From Amphibalanus amphitrite (Eukaryota; Arthropoda; Thecostraca; Balanomorpha; Balanidae), in contig NW_024881695.1 in assembly GCF_019059575.1 (NCBI RefSeq), positions 186,001-250,000 of the forward strand: a DNA stretch of 64,000 bases. The letters run 5' to 3'. Position numbers and translations under genes: made by a program. This document shows positions 49,620 through 63,429 of the stretch, in pieces (position 1 is the first letter of the stretch; each line of letters starts with the position of its first letter). Under the pieces are notes generated by a model. That model had not been told where the DNA came from, ran no database searches, and worked only from the letters and a program-made list of their open reading frames with translations.

Positions 49620-50400
49620 GGGGCCGTGGGGGCGGTGCCCCCACAACTTTCAGACGGAATACCCCATTTTTTGCAAATGTTTTCTTTTTTTGTTGAAAAA
49701 AGCCAAGGGATGAAAAATAAGTGGCCCAAAACCGGTGAGAAAACTAGATTCGGGGGGACCCTAGGTTGATCTCTGTTATGGTGTGCCCCCCCCCCCCAGT
49801 CTGAAAGTAGTTCCCGCACCCCTGAGTTTCTCTACGCTATTGAATCACGCCGGTGATTCTAACTTTTAGGTATCTACTACGCAGTACGCAACCTTCTCAC
49901 ATTAATTTTTCTTCAAGCGTTTTGAGAGGGGGGCCAAAAGATATGTTTGCCCCCCTTTCAGGCTTTTGGGGGGCCATGGCCCCGGTGGCCCCCTCCCTGA
50001 ATCCACCAGTGGGGGGCGGTGCCACCACAACTTTCAGACGGAATACCGCCCTTTTTGCAAATGTTTTCTTTTTTGTTGAAAAAGCCAAGAGATGAAAAAT
50101 AAGTGGCCTAAAACCGGTGAAAAACTAGATTTGGGGGGACCCTAGGTTGATCTCTATTATGGTGTGCCCCCCCCCCCCAGTCTGAAAGTAGTTCCCGCAC
50201 CCCTGACTTTCTCTACGCTATTGAATCACGCTGCTGATTCTAGTAGGTATCTACTACGCAACCATCTCACATTAATTTTTCTTCAAGCGTTTTGGGGGGG
50301 GCCAAAAGATATGTTGGCCCCCCCTTTCAGGCTTTTGGGGGGGGGCATGGCCCCGGTGGCCCCCCCCTGGATCCGCCAGTGGGCGTCTTGCCCCATGCAT
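49620..50400 (+). repeat. Two tandem ~384-bp units of a CACTGGCGGATCC-type repeat
   Basis: The string CCACAACTTTCAGACGGAAT occurs at 49641 and 50025. The copies run through TGAAAAATAAGTGGCC, GGGGGGACCCTAGGTTGATC, a C-run and GTCTGAAAGTAGTTCCCGCA to CTGGATCCGCCAGTGG. A third partial copy is at about 48890-48995 and related sequence is at 45499-45660. Copies differ by substitutions and G/C-run lengths. This appears to be a mobile element family with GGCGGATCCA ends. Confidence 0.75.
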
Positions 50401-52489
50401 CGAGTAGGCGTCTTGCCCCATCCACTCCATTTCCGGTCAACAAAATATTGACAAAAAACGCGCTACTAACGCCGCAGCATAATACATTCAACAGAAAGAC
50501 AATAAAACGCAGTTTTGAGTGATGTGCACAATAGCAAGTTTTGTGATGTAAAGAGGGCATCAAAATATTAGGAATCTTCTGTAAAAACAACAAAAACCAC
50601 ACCCAAAACCAACATCAGCACCTACCCACGCTGCTCCTCAAGACGCAGAACCGGAAATAGAGACCTACGTAAACAAGCAGCTGGCTGTTCTGACAGACAG
50701 GATAAAACACCTATCCGTCGATAAGAAATACGATTTTTTTTTAGGGGAGGCGTTTAACCCAGGGGTGCGTTTTCCCCACAGTTACCCTATCTAAGGCGTT
50801 TGGTTTACTTCAAGACTTCATAATTTTGACTTGCATTTTCTGCCGTGTGAAAGACCAGAGGCAGTCAGCTAATTTATGACAGAATGTGCTTCAAAAATGA
50901 CTGGTGAATTATATCTTTTGTCAGTGTCTGACAAATATTCATATTTTAAATCACGCTCTTCAGCTGTCAAGTGAGTTCCAAATGGCCTAAATTGTCAGCT
51001 GCTTAGAACCCTAGGTCAGCTCAAGGTCACAGACGTCAGCTGAAGAAAGTGGTGACCATTGGCCCTGTGTTGAGCGGACAAACCGGTGTTACCTAGTATT
51101 CTATGTACCGTGCGCCTAATGCTAGTGCTGAAACACTCCAGCTCCATACATCAGCCAGGAGGATACAGGTATAGCATTCGGCTAACATATATGAGCCGTA
51201 AGCATGCATATCGGGCTAACATAACTCCCGGTTAATGACAGCCATCCTGTTCTGACCGATGCATCCGCGAGGTTTACGTGAGCACGATCGAAAGATGTTT
51301 CGATTATATAGGTGCCGCCGGCCCCTCCCATCCACACCATTCCTCTCTGACGGAAGCAGCCCGGGTGGATCGCCACGAGACCAGCCCGTGGCGGTGATAA
51401 GGCAGAATATAATCAGCCGTGACCCGTGATTAGCCTCAGGTGACGTCACCGATTAACCCGCGGTGACGTCACACAGCGCTAACGAGCCGCCGCGTCACGA
51501 TGCGGGGCTGTGGAGCAGGGATTGGCTACTGAGCCCCCTACCCCCTCCCCCGGCCCCCACTGACACGTGTCAGCGCCCCCGCAGAGTCTAATCTAGGGGC
51601 TGTATCGGACAGATAGAGATAGCTGCACTGAGGGCCGGCCAGGCGGATTTGCATATATATCTTGTCAGGAGTCCGTGACTGCGCGGAGAATGCGGCCACA
51701 GTCGATTGCCGGACTCGTTGTGCATGATTTAGTGGCCTCGGTTTGAGCTGTATCTTTGACGTTCTGGATCTGTCGATACGACAGGAGTTCGTGATGAATG
51801 GCCTGTGCTGAAAACTTAAAATAAGGAATGTAAGGCTGTGCTATAGCTGCTTCAGCACGTATTTCCATATGGTTCATGGAAATTTTGGTCCCTCAAATGT
51901 CAAGCGGCACCGGTCAAATGTCGACGGTCTCTCTATAGCCTTGCTGCATTTGGCGGGTAGCAGTCGCCAGCTGGTATGTGATTTCATTCTGTTGATTTAT
52001 TTTGGTAACGAATAAGGGGTTTAAACGGTGCCTTTATGCCAGCAGTTACGTGATATCTATACACAAGTACGCCTCTAATTATAAACATCTGTCTGGTGCA
52101 CGTGTAATCATCGGGTATGCGAATGACAAATATCTTGGCAAATGACAGGCTGGACGGGCCAAATGATAAACACTTCAATCAATTATTTGGCGTAATTAAT
52201 GTGCTGTTATAGATAAAATCAGATTTATAGCTGATGAGAATTAACACGTTTGTAGTCCAAGTAAGGGAACTTTGCACGACAGGCAACTGAACTCCTTTAT
52301 AAAAGAGCCGCGCTTCTTTGAGAACTTTATTTAAACTGACATAATTTATAACTTTTTATCAATTATACATTGAGCACACACATGCGACGTTGTCGCAATC
52401 CTAATGCTAATTTTCAAAGGATCTACATCTGAGTCAGAATGAAAAATAAAAGACCTGAAACAACACCCAAATTGACCAACAAAAAAGAT

Positions 52490-52751
52490 TAGTGATGTCA
52501 ATTACGGAAAATCGGAATACCGATACCAAACTAAATACCAACCAAAACCATGGGGAAATACCGAGACCAAACCAACTTGGAAACATGAGGGAAATACCAA
52601 CTTTTTACCAATTTGTCAGCCTCTTATACACTAGTGAGGGTTCATGATACCAATAAAATACCAAACACACTAGGATTTAAATACCAAATACCAAGTTGGT
52701 ATCGGTTTAATATCGGTATACCAAAAAGTTGGTATCCGACTGACATCTCTA
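52490..52751. mobile_element. 262-bp hAT-like MITE with TAGTGATGTC ends
   Basis: The ends are TAGTGATGTCAATTACGG and, on the other strand, TAGAGATGTCAGTCGG. The flanks AAAAAGAT (52482-52489) and GAAAAGAT (52752-52759) match at 7 of 8 positions, consistent with an 8-bp target duplication. The interior is repeated ATACCAA/TTGGTAT motifs. Confidence 0.75.
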
Positions 52752-54840
52752 GAAAAGATGTCATAGCTTAATGGCTCTTTTGACTTTCTATACAACCAAT
52801 GGTATGTATCCATACATAGATAACATGAATTCATGTTATCTATGATCCATAGTATGACACTTACCAAGAATATACATACTTATGCAGCAGTGTCGTCTCA
52901 CAGCTTCATCGCTAATATCGCGTTGGCCACAAAGTTGACCACCGGTGCACAATCCTACGGACCAAGTCCCACGCATTATGACATTACAGACATTACCAAA
53001 CCACCGGCCATTTCCAATGGTGTATAATTATGTTGACTTCAAGCTGCCGACTTCATTAATCAGAACAATGACAACTGTGTCCTGACCAGTCATCAGTGCG
53101 TGCCGCTGTACTTACAGACGCGTGCGTATCATGGACGGAGAGAAACGGATGATCTACGAGTACAGCAGCGTGACACACGGGGATTAACCCAGAAGTAACG
53201 CGACAGGGCCTCAGCCGTAACGGTTTCGACGCATGACGACCAGCCTGCTGCTCATTCCAAGCTAGCTTCCGTGGCGTGGTTACTGCCCACCGAACTAGAA
53301 ACGAAGTGAGGGCTGCCTGTGATGAATATTATCTCCAGACACGAAACCTGTTCAGCACCACGTCTTTATCACTCATTCTTCCCAGAAGCCATTCCATTAC
53401 AGACATAGATTTCACCGCTTCCAGTCAGCCCTCTGCCTGCTGCTGGTCGGGCAGCCCCGGAGAGTGGCCGTGATATCAGTGAGAGGGCCGGTGGGCTGCT
53501 GATATTTATTGACGTCGCCATCAGCAGGGCCCCCTGCCGGCGCCGCTGACGGGCCGCTGCTGGGCACGGTCACGGGACGGACGGGACCACACGGGGCCCG
53601 GCCGATCGGCCACAGCAGCTCGTCAGGCTCATTAGCAGCGACCGGTGTTCGAAATGGACCGACAGACCGTGGCTCTGGTCCCTCGGCCTTGGTATCGGTC
53701 GACTGGTGACCCAGGTCCTGGAACCGATGGTTTGTTATCCACTGGTCCTGGTGAGCTCGTGGTAGCACCAGTCGTTGGTCCTGGTCCGGGATCCCTCCAG
53801 CCAACGGTTTTGGTATGCATGGCTCCACCAAACCTCCACACCCAGCCATTTGGGGCAGTTTCCATGGAGTGAAGGGGGTAATGACTGAAGCTGTTAAGGA
53901 AGCTCAGAGATAGCGGTTAATGCTGGCACCATCGGGTGGATCCGGTAACATAAAGTCACGTCAAACTATAGAAACCCTACTAGAATCAAGTCCATTTGAA
54001 CTCATGCTTCTCTGCAGATGCGCTGAAAGGAGCACAAATGTAATAAATGACGCGCCATACTTGTGAGTCATAATCAATCGCCTCTTGCGCCGTCAGGTAT
54101 TTCTGGTCAATTTGTCACTGTCATCCAACTGTTATCGGTTTGTGAACCGATATTTCAATCCTCCTGCTCACTGTAGACTATAGACTATGGTTGAACATGG
54201 ACGAAGGCCGAGCATAGCATGTCAATGGGAAGCGTTAGGCACATAACCACAGCTGTCACTCATCTGTTTTTGGTCATAAGCTCGAAATTGTACAATTTAT
54301 GATTTACATTGTACATATTAACACCTGTATTACCTACCCGGTCCTGTATCCGTCCCCTGCAAAGATCCGTGTCGGTGAGATCAGATGACTGTGCCGGCCA
54401 GGCGGCCCTCTTTCAGTCGGTTCGTGGGCATTCCTTCGTGAGTCTGTCACTTCGTGACATCCTACTCACCCGAGCTCACGGTGACTCGACAAATATGACC
54501 TGTAGCTCTGATTGTAATGCGAGGACCGTGATGGAGCCCAAAGAGACCAATCATTTCTGCCTGCTTCGTGCATTGGTGGAACACTTGGCGTTGTGGGTTT
54601 CGCTTTGAGTGAGCTGGAACATGGCATACTCGTATAACGCACATTGCCTTGTTTAAAACACCCATGCACTTATGGACATACCGCGCTTATTTATTAATAT
54701 GAGTCTTTTGAGAGGATTTTTCGACATATCCAGAGTCCATGGAGCCATACAAAATGAAATATCACCATTCATCTCTACCAGTCGCATACCGGTAAAGTGA
54801 CTGATCCGTCACCCTCGAGCAGTGCCACTGTATGTGACAG

Positions 54841-55050
54841 TTTGGCAGTTCCGTGATAGCCGTACGGCCGTGGGACAGTTCCGTGATAGCCGTACGGCCG
54901 TGGGACAGTTCCGTGACAGCCGTACGTCCGTGGGACAGTTCCGTGACAGCCGTACGTCCGTGGGACAGATTCGTGACAGCCGTACGTCCGTGGGATAGAT
55001 CCGTGACAGCTATGATGCGGTCCGTGGGACAGTTCCGTGACAGCTATGTT
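54841..55050. repeat. 30-bp minisatellite, about seven units
   Basis: The unit GACAGTTCCGTGACAGCCGT followed by ACGTCCGTGG repeats with few substitutions. The first two units are identical, and later ones change GATAGCC to GACAGCC and ACGGCC to ACGTCC. Because 30 is a multiple of three and stops are absent, 10-residue peptide repeats are open on both strands. I infer this is chance and not a gene. Confidence 0.9.
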
Positions 55051-55230
55051 GCGGTCCGTGGCCGAACCGTTCGCACACAATGTCCCGTGGCGGAGACCAG
55101 TCACGATTGTCAGTCACGGCTCGGAACTTCAGACTGACTGAGACAATACAGCTCCAGCGCTGGCTAAATAGAGCTGTTCTCACGCCGACTACCGCGGTTG
55201 TATTGAGTGGTGATTCCACAAGGCGACGAT

Positions 55231-56916
<1,686 letters not shown>

Positions 56917-58524
56917 GGGCCCAGTTTCACCAAGCTCTGTTTGGGGTAGTTTCGGCGAAACTACCCCAAACCAGTTTCATCAAATGGGGTAGGTTCCGAT
57001 TGGACACTTCCAAACTACCCCATGGGGCAGTTCTTATTTTACCCCAAATTTGCCATGCAAACAGATGCTCACGGTCCGTGAGCAACTGAACAAGCCAATC
57101 AATCAGCTGGCTGTCGTCGGTTCTACCCCAAATATCCGACCGAAATTACGGCAGACATTCGTGGGGTAATTTGTGAATATAATACCAATTGTGAGCAAGA
57201 ATTGACAGTAAAACAATAATCAGAACATCATTTATTGAAGACCAATCACCTGTCAAGTTTGAGTATGCATTATTCATAACATACTTCAAGTTTCATCCAA
57301 GTATTTTACTGCATGTAGCCTGCGCCACCTATTCTTGTGATCTGCAAGACGAAAACAAGTATTATAGATGTCGCCCATAGCTGAACGCCGGGAATTTTAC
57401 TTTTTTTAGCTATTAAAGGGTTTCCTTCAACAGTGACCTTGAATACCGGATGAGGAAGCCTTGAAATATAAACAATAAAAACGCACATTCTTCACGGTGG
57501 TTACATGCTGACGCTGTGCCTTGTTGAAATGATCATAATTCATAGTACTTCAACTTGTGTGATCTATTCGAATTATCATTTGAGGTACCTACTACCTACA
57601 TATAATATGCCTTACGGTCAATGTGCAAATATCCAACAAATGTCATTGTCAAGACGCTAACAACTGAAATCAAGATAAAAATGCCGTACCTAAATCAGCA
57701 AGAGGATGTGTCGTGCATACCTAGGTAATTCTCATTAGAAATAAAAAGCATATGGTGCAAGTAATTCGTAATAAGCAGTTGTTAAAAATATCAGGCCAAG
57801 TGGATTCGATACTTTCCATATCTATTTTTCATTTTTGTCGCTGTTGTGCATATCTCAATAAAGTTGCGTTAAATGTGCCGTGCATCTGTACCGTATGTAT
57901 TTTGTAATGCACATTAGAAATAAAAAGCATCTGGTGCAAAAGATTTGTAGTTAAAAGTCGTCAAAAATACCAAGCAATCGATACTAAAACATGCACTAAT
58001 TTACTAAAATATTCTTATTATAAAACACTTGACAACTTATCTAATTCAACATCTAATGTAATCTAAAACATCTCATCTGAACATCTAATTTACTAAAACA
58101 CTAATTAATTTTGAAACATTTGATACTATTCGATAATAAAACATGCCTTTTGTTCTGTATCCATCCATCATCCATCATATCCATCCATCAAGATTCGCGG
58201 TTGTGCATTGCATTCCTTTCTCAATAAAGTTGTGAATCTTGGAAACTGAGGTGCCATGGTGCCATCGTTACCAAGGTGATTGGTAGACAAATACAAGAAG
58301 CCAAATCAAATGTGTTCTTCATTTCACGCCGTCGTGAAATGAAATTCTCGACCAATCAAAACGTTCCGTTGTTTTGCTGATGCTGCTTGCTTAGCAAACA
58401 TTCACAAGAGATGCCGAAACTACCCCATGGGGGTAGTTTGAGCTGGTGAAACTGGATTTTACCCCATGGGGCAGAATGAAAATCTACCCCATGCCGAAAT
58501 TACCCCACTTGGTGAAACTGGGCC
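56917..58524. mobile_element. 1.6-kb TIR element with GGCCCAGTTTCACCAAG ends
   Basis: GGCCCAGTTTCACCAAG at 56918 is exactly mirrored by CTTGGTGAAACTGGGCC ending at 58524. Subterminal blocks at both sides are rich in GGGGTAG/CTACCCC. The interior holds two diverged direct repeats (TTAGAAATAAAAAGCAT at about 57737 and 57913) and AATAAAGTTG motifs. No transposase frame was recognised, so it is non-autonomous. The ends resemble GGGCCCTGTTTCACC at 19659 and 22946, which suggests one superfamily. Confidence 0.8.
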
Positions 58525-61500
58525 GAGAGGAAATACATACTGCAGTGTCTCCTGTCTAACAAAACAATGCAGTGCAGTGTCTCTACATGTGCTATCACCG
58601 GAAAAATGACATCGCATATATCAAATGTGGTCAGCAGTAATTAATGAACTCATTTTGAGACAGTTTATGACTTCACAATCACCTAACTTTTCGTCTCTTT
58701 TGGCGAACCACCAGCCTACCATCTTGTCCATCGAACCATCACCTCACCTGCCGGCCCGCGCCGCTGTGGGTACTCGGTCTCTGAGGTCATCTCGCCGCCG
58801 CTACTCCATCTCCGACACCGTGTGACCTGCCAGCCTCTAATGACCTCCCTGGCGGCCGGCCTCACACTGTATCGGAGCCCCATCTGCGCCCGGCGCCGTG
58901 CTGGACCGGGGCCGCTCCGTCATGTTCTGAGAGTTAGGCAGGAGAGCGCACTCCTCCATCACTGCCCCATGGCCGCGCCGATATGAGGTTTTCCGTCATG
59001 AATCGAAAGAACGGCGGTGAAACGATTTGGCGCTCATGTTCAGACATTTTGCTTGATTGTGTGCGCGAGGCTCGACTTCTGATTGCGTTAAAAGACAGTT
59101 TACCAAATATGGTGGATGTAATCTCCATAGTCAAGAGTCATTTTTTACACTTCTCCCATTTGCATACATGCTTCTGACATTGATATAACTTGTAGCGGAA
59201 TTTCCTAAGCTAAGCAGCGAGACAGTGTATACGACAGCACGGCACCTCAGCTCTCAGCAGGGTCACTGTAGCTCGCTCTGGGTTCCGATCTCTTGGCGAT
59301 AGTGAGGGGCCCGAGCGACGGGACGCGCCAGATACGTCTCTCAGCCGCCGGACCGGCGCGCCACAACTGTCACGCGGCGCTGATCGTGGCGGATGTGGCG
59401 CGGTAGTGAGCCGTTAGTGTCTCCGCCAGTGTCTGATCGGAAATGATGAGAACTGTCTTACACTTAGGTGTGTTAGGTGTGAAAAAATCATCGCCTTTCG
59501 GCAAAAACAAATAATGACCTTCAGTGACAATTATGTAAGCTTGTGTTCTATGCAGTCATCCAAGTTTATTAAAAAATGGTCGATCGAGTCGTTAAGCAAC
59601 TGGACAAGTGTTCGCGTTTTTACAGAATCTCTTTCCGAGAATGAATGTCTTGAAAGGTATAACAAGAAGCAATCGTGACCCGCCTGATTGAAACCAAAAA
59701 AGTGCATCGACTAAAACATTGACTTCAACGAAGCGTTTTTACGTCCGGCTGATCGGATGCTGAGTGCCGTATGAAATTGATAAACCGATCCTACCAGAGA
59801 CTGACGCGGCTAACAAATGCATGTTGAGTCGTACGCCATGGCGATTTGTGGAGAATGGTAAACAAATACTAGAGATCAGACGACAATATATCGTTCTAGG
59901 TGACAGTCAAGAATGCATGGCGACATGCTATTTAAGAAGATATTCAGATTGTTATTGACAGCCTCAAAAGACTGCTCGTATATTCATGATTCCTCCAATG
60001 AAATGAGAGTTGGCATACTCGTATGCAGAAACATTTCATGAGAGATTGTGCGTTGCTCTGGAGGTCAATGGTGCTACGATATCAGGGATATCGTCGCCAA
60101 TGAAGCGTGCGGCAGCAATACCTATACTGTGCGAAGGAAACGGTCAGTTGACGAATGCACCTTAATCTTTCCTGATCCGTGTTTTCATATATGTACCTAC
60201 ACCGTATTTTTAGATACCTACAGGCTGGGCATATATAACGACTTACCTCCGATAGAGCGCCAAAAAATGCCGCTGCCAGATCTCAGACTGTTTGCATAGT
60301 GGTCTGATACCATGGTAAACAAAATGCATTAATTACGCCTGACGGTATGTGAACGCCACTGATAGCTGCGATACTCTCCTATAAAAATGTCACCGGTGTT
60401 TGCCGCATGGCGTTCAATGGCTTGTTGAGACTACCAAGCATGAGCAACCATATAGCAGATAAAAGTTATCTGGCCTTTCACATACCTTCGGAAAGGGATA
60501 TGGTCGAAGTCTAAGTTGACCTTTTATTTAGTTCCAGCGAAAACTGTATAACAGCATCACAATTTGAGCCTGTGTTCTGCATTACCTGACAAGATCAGAT
60601 AATCCGGAATCCACGCGACTGGCTGATCTGGGCGGGTATTCCCCTGCCCTGGTCTGAGAGCCCGTTTGGAATGACGATGTTCGTGCGACCCCCACCAAGC
60701 CGCGTGATTCTGGCCAATGAGAAACAATGGAGGGGTACGCGCCACGCGTGCAGTAACAGAATTATCGTCCTGCTCATGGTGGAATTTCAGGCCCGTACAG
60801 AAGAGAGAATCTGTGAACTTCCCTCGCAGCCGACATCCTTTATCTGGACATGTTTTTGCGCAGTTTGTTTTCGCCACAATCTGACCTAAAGTTATCTTCT
60901 AATTTCATCTTCTACATGGCATCCCAGATCCCGTTTATTGCCAGATTGCTTAGAACTTTAATTGAGTACCTACGCAGAATCGTTGTACTGATGTTTAACC
61001 TTAGCTCTCTTCATAGCTATGACCTGAATGTAGCCTCAGCATATTGGCTATTTGTCGGTAGCGCATACCTACACAGACTAAATTTCATTACGATCAAGTC
61101 GGTAGGTTATTAATATTGAAGGCTCACAAGCATGATTGAAGAACCCACGCTCAATTGCTCATCGTCATAGCCCATAGGTTATTGGATAGAAGCGTAACGA
61201 ATCGATAGCCCGTCTAATGAGATTTTTAATGGCATGCGTTAACAGTCGTGCATAATTAGATCAACGATCAATGCTTTGACGTCCGGACTGTCAGAGAAAT
61301 ATGGTCTTGTCTCAGTACATGATGTGTCGAAGCATGATGAAAATATTACATGCTAAGCTATAGGTATTATAGAACGCGTATTTCTCTTATCTATTAGGCG
61401 TGCGCTTTTCAATGTCGGTCAACAGGATTCTCCGGGGTATGAAAATATAACAGGAAACTCCGGGGTGACATTTTCCGTCCGAACAGGGTGTCAATTCTCA

Positions 61501-61846
61501 AACGTAAAAGGGAAGCACTCTCATGAGTCAAAAATTATAAGTAAACTGAAAGAGCAGCCCTAACTGTTTGTTGAGACAACTTGGAGACATTGTTAAACGT
61601 GACAATTCCAGTATGACGTCCAACACCCTATGTTAAAACAGACCAAACATCCTCCTCGGTCGCGTGAAAAATGTCAACATTTACATGACACTTACGGACC
61701 AAGTTCTCCAAACACGAGAACACGGAATAGGACGATGGGACAGCTATAGAACTGCAGGTGTTAGGCGCGTGCCGTTATTGATTTGAAAATACATAGAAAT
61801 GCCCTCCCGACCCTGCAGCCCCGGTAGCCGTCCGTGGAGTACTCAC
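58525..61846. other. Intronic sequence next to the first BOK-like exon, no gene recognised
   Basis: GC-rich islands at 58740-58980 and 59230-59420 lie in otherwise AT-rich sequence. No splice-bounded frame or repeat ends were recognised. Confidence 0.45.
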
Positions 61847-62513
61847 CGAGTTTGACACACTCGACGGCCAGTCCTCCTGCCACCGAGTAGAGCGCTATGA
61901 TGCGACCCCACGTGACCTCCGATCGGAACAGATCCACGGCCACCGAGTTCACCACGGCGCGCACCGTCTTGTCCGACGTGATGGCCATGTTCACCTGTCT
62001 CGAGATGGCCGTGTACACAGACGGGTGCATACGCTCCAGCTCCACCCCGATCAGCACCATCTCTCTGAACACGTCACAGATCTCGGCGCCGCCGTGCAGA
62101 CTGGCCAGCGAGCTCAGCCGCTGCAGGCCCAGCTTCCTGTGGAACACGCCGCTCCGCTTCAGACGCGCCCGCACGTACTGAGAGCCCAGGCTCTTGGACT
62201 GGTGCACGATCTCCTGGATGTTGTGGGTGCGCCAGCCGATTGTCGTGCTTAGTTTGCGAGCCACCACGTCACTGACATTGCTGAACTTGCGGGAGCGAGG
62301 GACTGCCACTCGGTCGCTGGAGGGAACGACGTGGCTCGACTTGCGCCGCGGGCGAACCTCCTGCGCGGATGAGTGGAAGGCGGCGGGGAAGCTGCTCTTG
62401 CGGCTGTGGCGTAGTAGCTGCCTCTGTGGAAAGCTGACCTCCAGTGAGGTGAATTTGTCCAGTTTCTCAAAGCTGTCTGTCTTGTCCAGCGGCGGCGCCG
62501 CCGTGCGGGACAT
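61847..62513 (-). CDS. Bok: BOK-like BCL-2 family protein, coding exon 1 (BH4-BH3-BH1)
   Basis: This encodes residues 1-222 plus the first base of codon 223. ATG at 62513 is the first Met after an in-frame TGA (62564-62562), in context GCAGCCATGT. The N-terminal ~80 residues are Ser/Arg-rich (QEVRPRRKSSHVVP), with RRKSS resembling a basophilic kinase site. Next come SRKFSNVSDVVARKLSTTIG (residues 74-93), a block I remember from insect Buffy/Debcl, then a BH4-like helix (about 102-120), a BH3-like helix MVLIGVELERMHPSVY (152-167) and BH1 DLFRSEVTWGRIIALYSVAG (194-213). The exon ends KLG at a GTGAGT donor. BOK proteins are pro-apoptotic multi-domain effectors at ER and mitochondrial membranes. 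The usual BH3 Asp after Gly is Val here. The BH2 exon is at 5486-5577 and the anchor exon is not seen. Family assignment is firm; the exact name (BOK, Buffy or Debcl) is not. Confidence 0.93.
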
Positions 62514-62830
62514 GGCTGCGAACGCAACCACTGCACGCAGTTCAGCACCACTACCCTCTTCTCACTCACGCTCACAAAGCTCTCCCTCCCCCGCTCACAC
62601 AGACGCACGCGCCGTGCTCCGTCTGCCCCGCTCGGCGGTCACCGATCGCTCTCGCTCCGCGCTGCCGCTACCGACCGCGGACCGGCGCCGACTAGCGCTG
62701 GACGCTCGTGGGTCGCTCGCGCCGCCGCCGCCGCCGCCGCCGCCGCCGTCGCCGCCCACTGCTGTCGCCGGCGGCGTCCAGTGCTCACTGCTGCACTGAC
62801 CACTGTCCAGTGCCAGGGGCGGGCGGATGC
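62514..62830 (-). promoter_or_regulatory. CpG-rich 5' leader/promoter region of the BOK-like gene with GGC tract
   Basis: On the minus strand this segment lies immediately upstream of the start codon and is strongly CpG-rich. On the plus strand 62721-62747 is nine perfect GCC units (GGC in the gene's sense), followed by more GCC-like triplets to about 62756. No TATA box was identified. The leader contains an in-frame stop at 62562-62564. The transcription start is unknown, so the GGC tract could be in the 5' untranslated region or the promoter. Confidence 0.5.
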
Positions 62831-63266
62831 TGCAGTGCACGCAGCTTTCTGGAATCCTGACCGACTGGTAGCCAACGCCCAGCGGTGCCTTGTCTTGCAT
62901 TCTTATTCGTCCAATGTTGAAAATTGTTGCAAGTTGTTTCCTTTCCATCATTGGCTGGTAGATGAAAATATTAATGCATACCGCAATCAGCAATCATCAG
63001 CACCAGATAACTTTGTCACTTAAAGCACAATTGCCCAGTCTGTCTAATTCATGTGCAGAAGGAGGGGCTGGTGTCAAGTGAACGTGAACGTCGAAATGAA
63101 CAAAACTCATTGCAGAATTATTTACTGAGGAGTGATCGTCCTGCTGAGGAGACGTCCGGCCAATTAATGCTGGGATGCTGACTACCTTCAGAAGTAGATA
63201 CCTACACAAAATTATATTAAGTACGTCCCTCACTCCCACTCCCTGACAGTGCAGCTAAGACACTGG
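62831..63266. other. Upstream flank of the BOK-like gene, no gene recognised
   Basis: AT-rich sequence begins directly after the CpG-rich leader. No supportable coding frame is visible. Confidence 0.45.
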
Positions 63267-63429
63267 CATAGGCGGCGGAACGGGGGAGGGGGCACCGGGG
63301 CACCGTACCCACCCCCCTTTGATTTTGACATTTTAACATAAGCCCTATGGGCGTTGCATGGAAAGAATGGGACCAAAAGTCGGCAGTGCCCCCCCCCCCC
63401 CCTTAAATGAAGGTGTTCCGCCGCCACTG
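63267..63429 (-). mobile_element. hAT-type MITE (CAGTAGCGGCGGAA family), fourth locus
   Basis: This 163-bp element is in the opposite orientation to the others. Its ends are CATAGGCGGCGGAAC and, on the other strand, CAGTGGCGGCGGAAC. It is flanked by perfect 8-bp repeats GACACTGG (63259-63266 and 63430-63437). The interior contains the same GGACCAAAAGTCGGC and TTTGATTTTGACATTTTAAC blocks as the other copies. It is inserted upstream of the BOK-like promoter region. Confidence 0.92.

Larger units (their letters stand above)
48885..54840. other. Intronic sequence with dispersed repeats, no gene recognised
   Basis: The segment 49010-49130 is rich in the self-complementary motif GGCCGTTTGCAAACGG. 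A 384-bp duplication (49620-50400) and a hAT-like MITE (52490-52751) are listed separately. The part 53500-53870 is GC-rich and open on several frames but has no recognisable domain. The remainder is AT-rich. Confidence 0.45.

Noticed and set aside
53412-53872. Overlapping GC-rich frames on both strands (up to 145 codons)
   Set aside because: The sequence is Gly/Pro/Ser-rich in every frame with no recognised motif or splice structure, so it is consistent with GC-rich non-coding DNA.
62514-62531. Extension of the BOK-like reading frame by six codons upstream of the ATG
   Set aside because: The extension starts with GTG, not ATG. The first true Met is at 62513 and an in-frame stop lies at 62562-62564.
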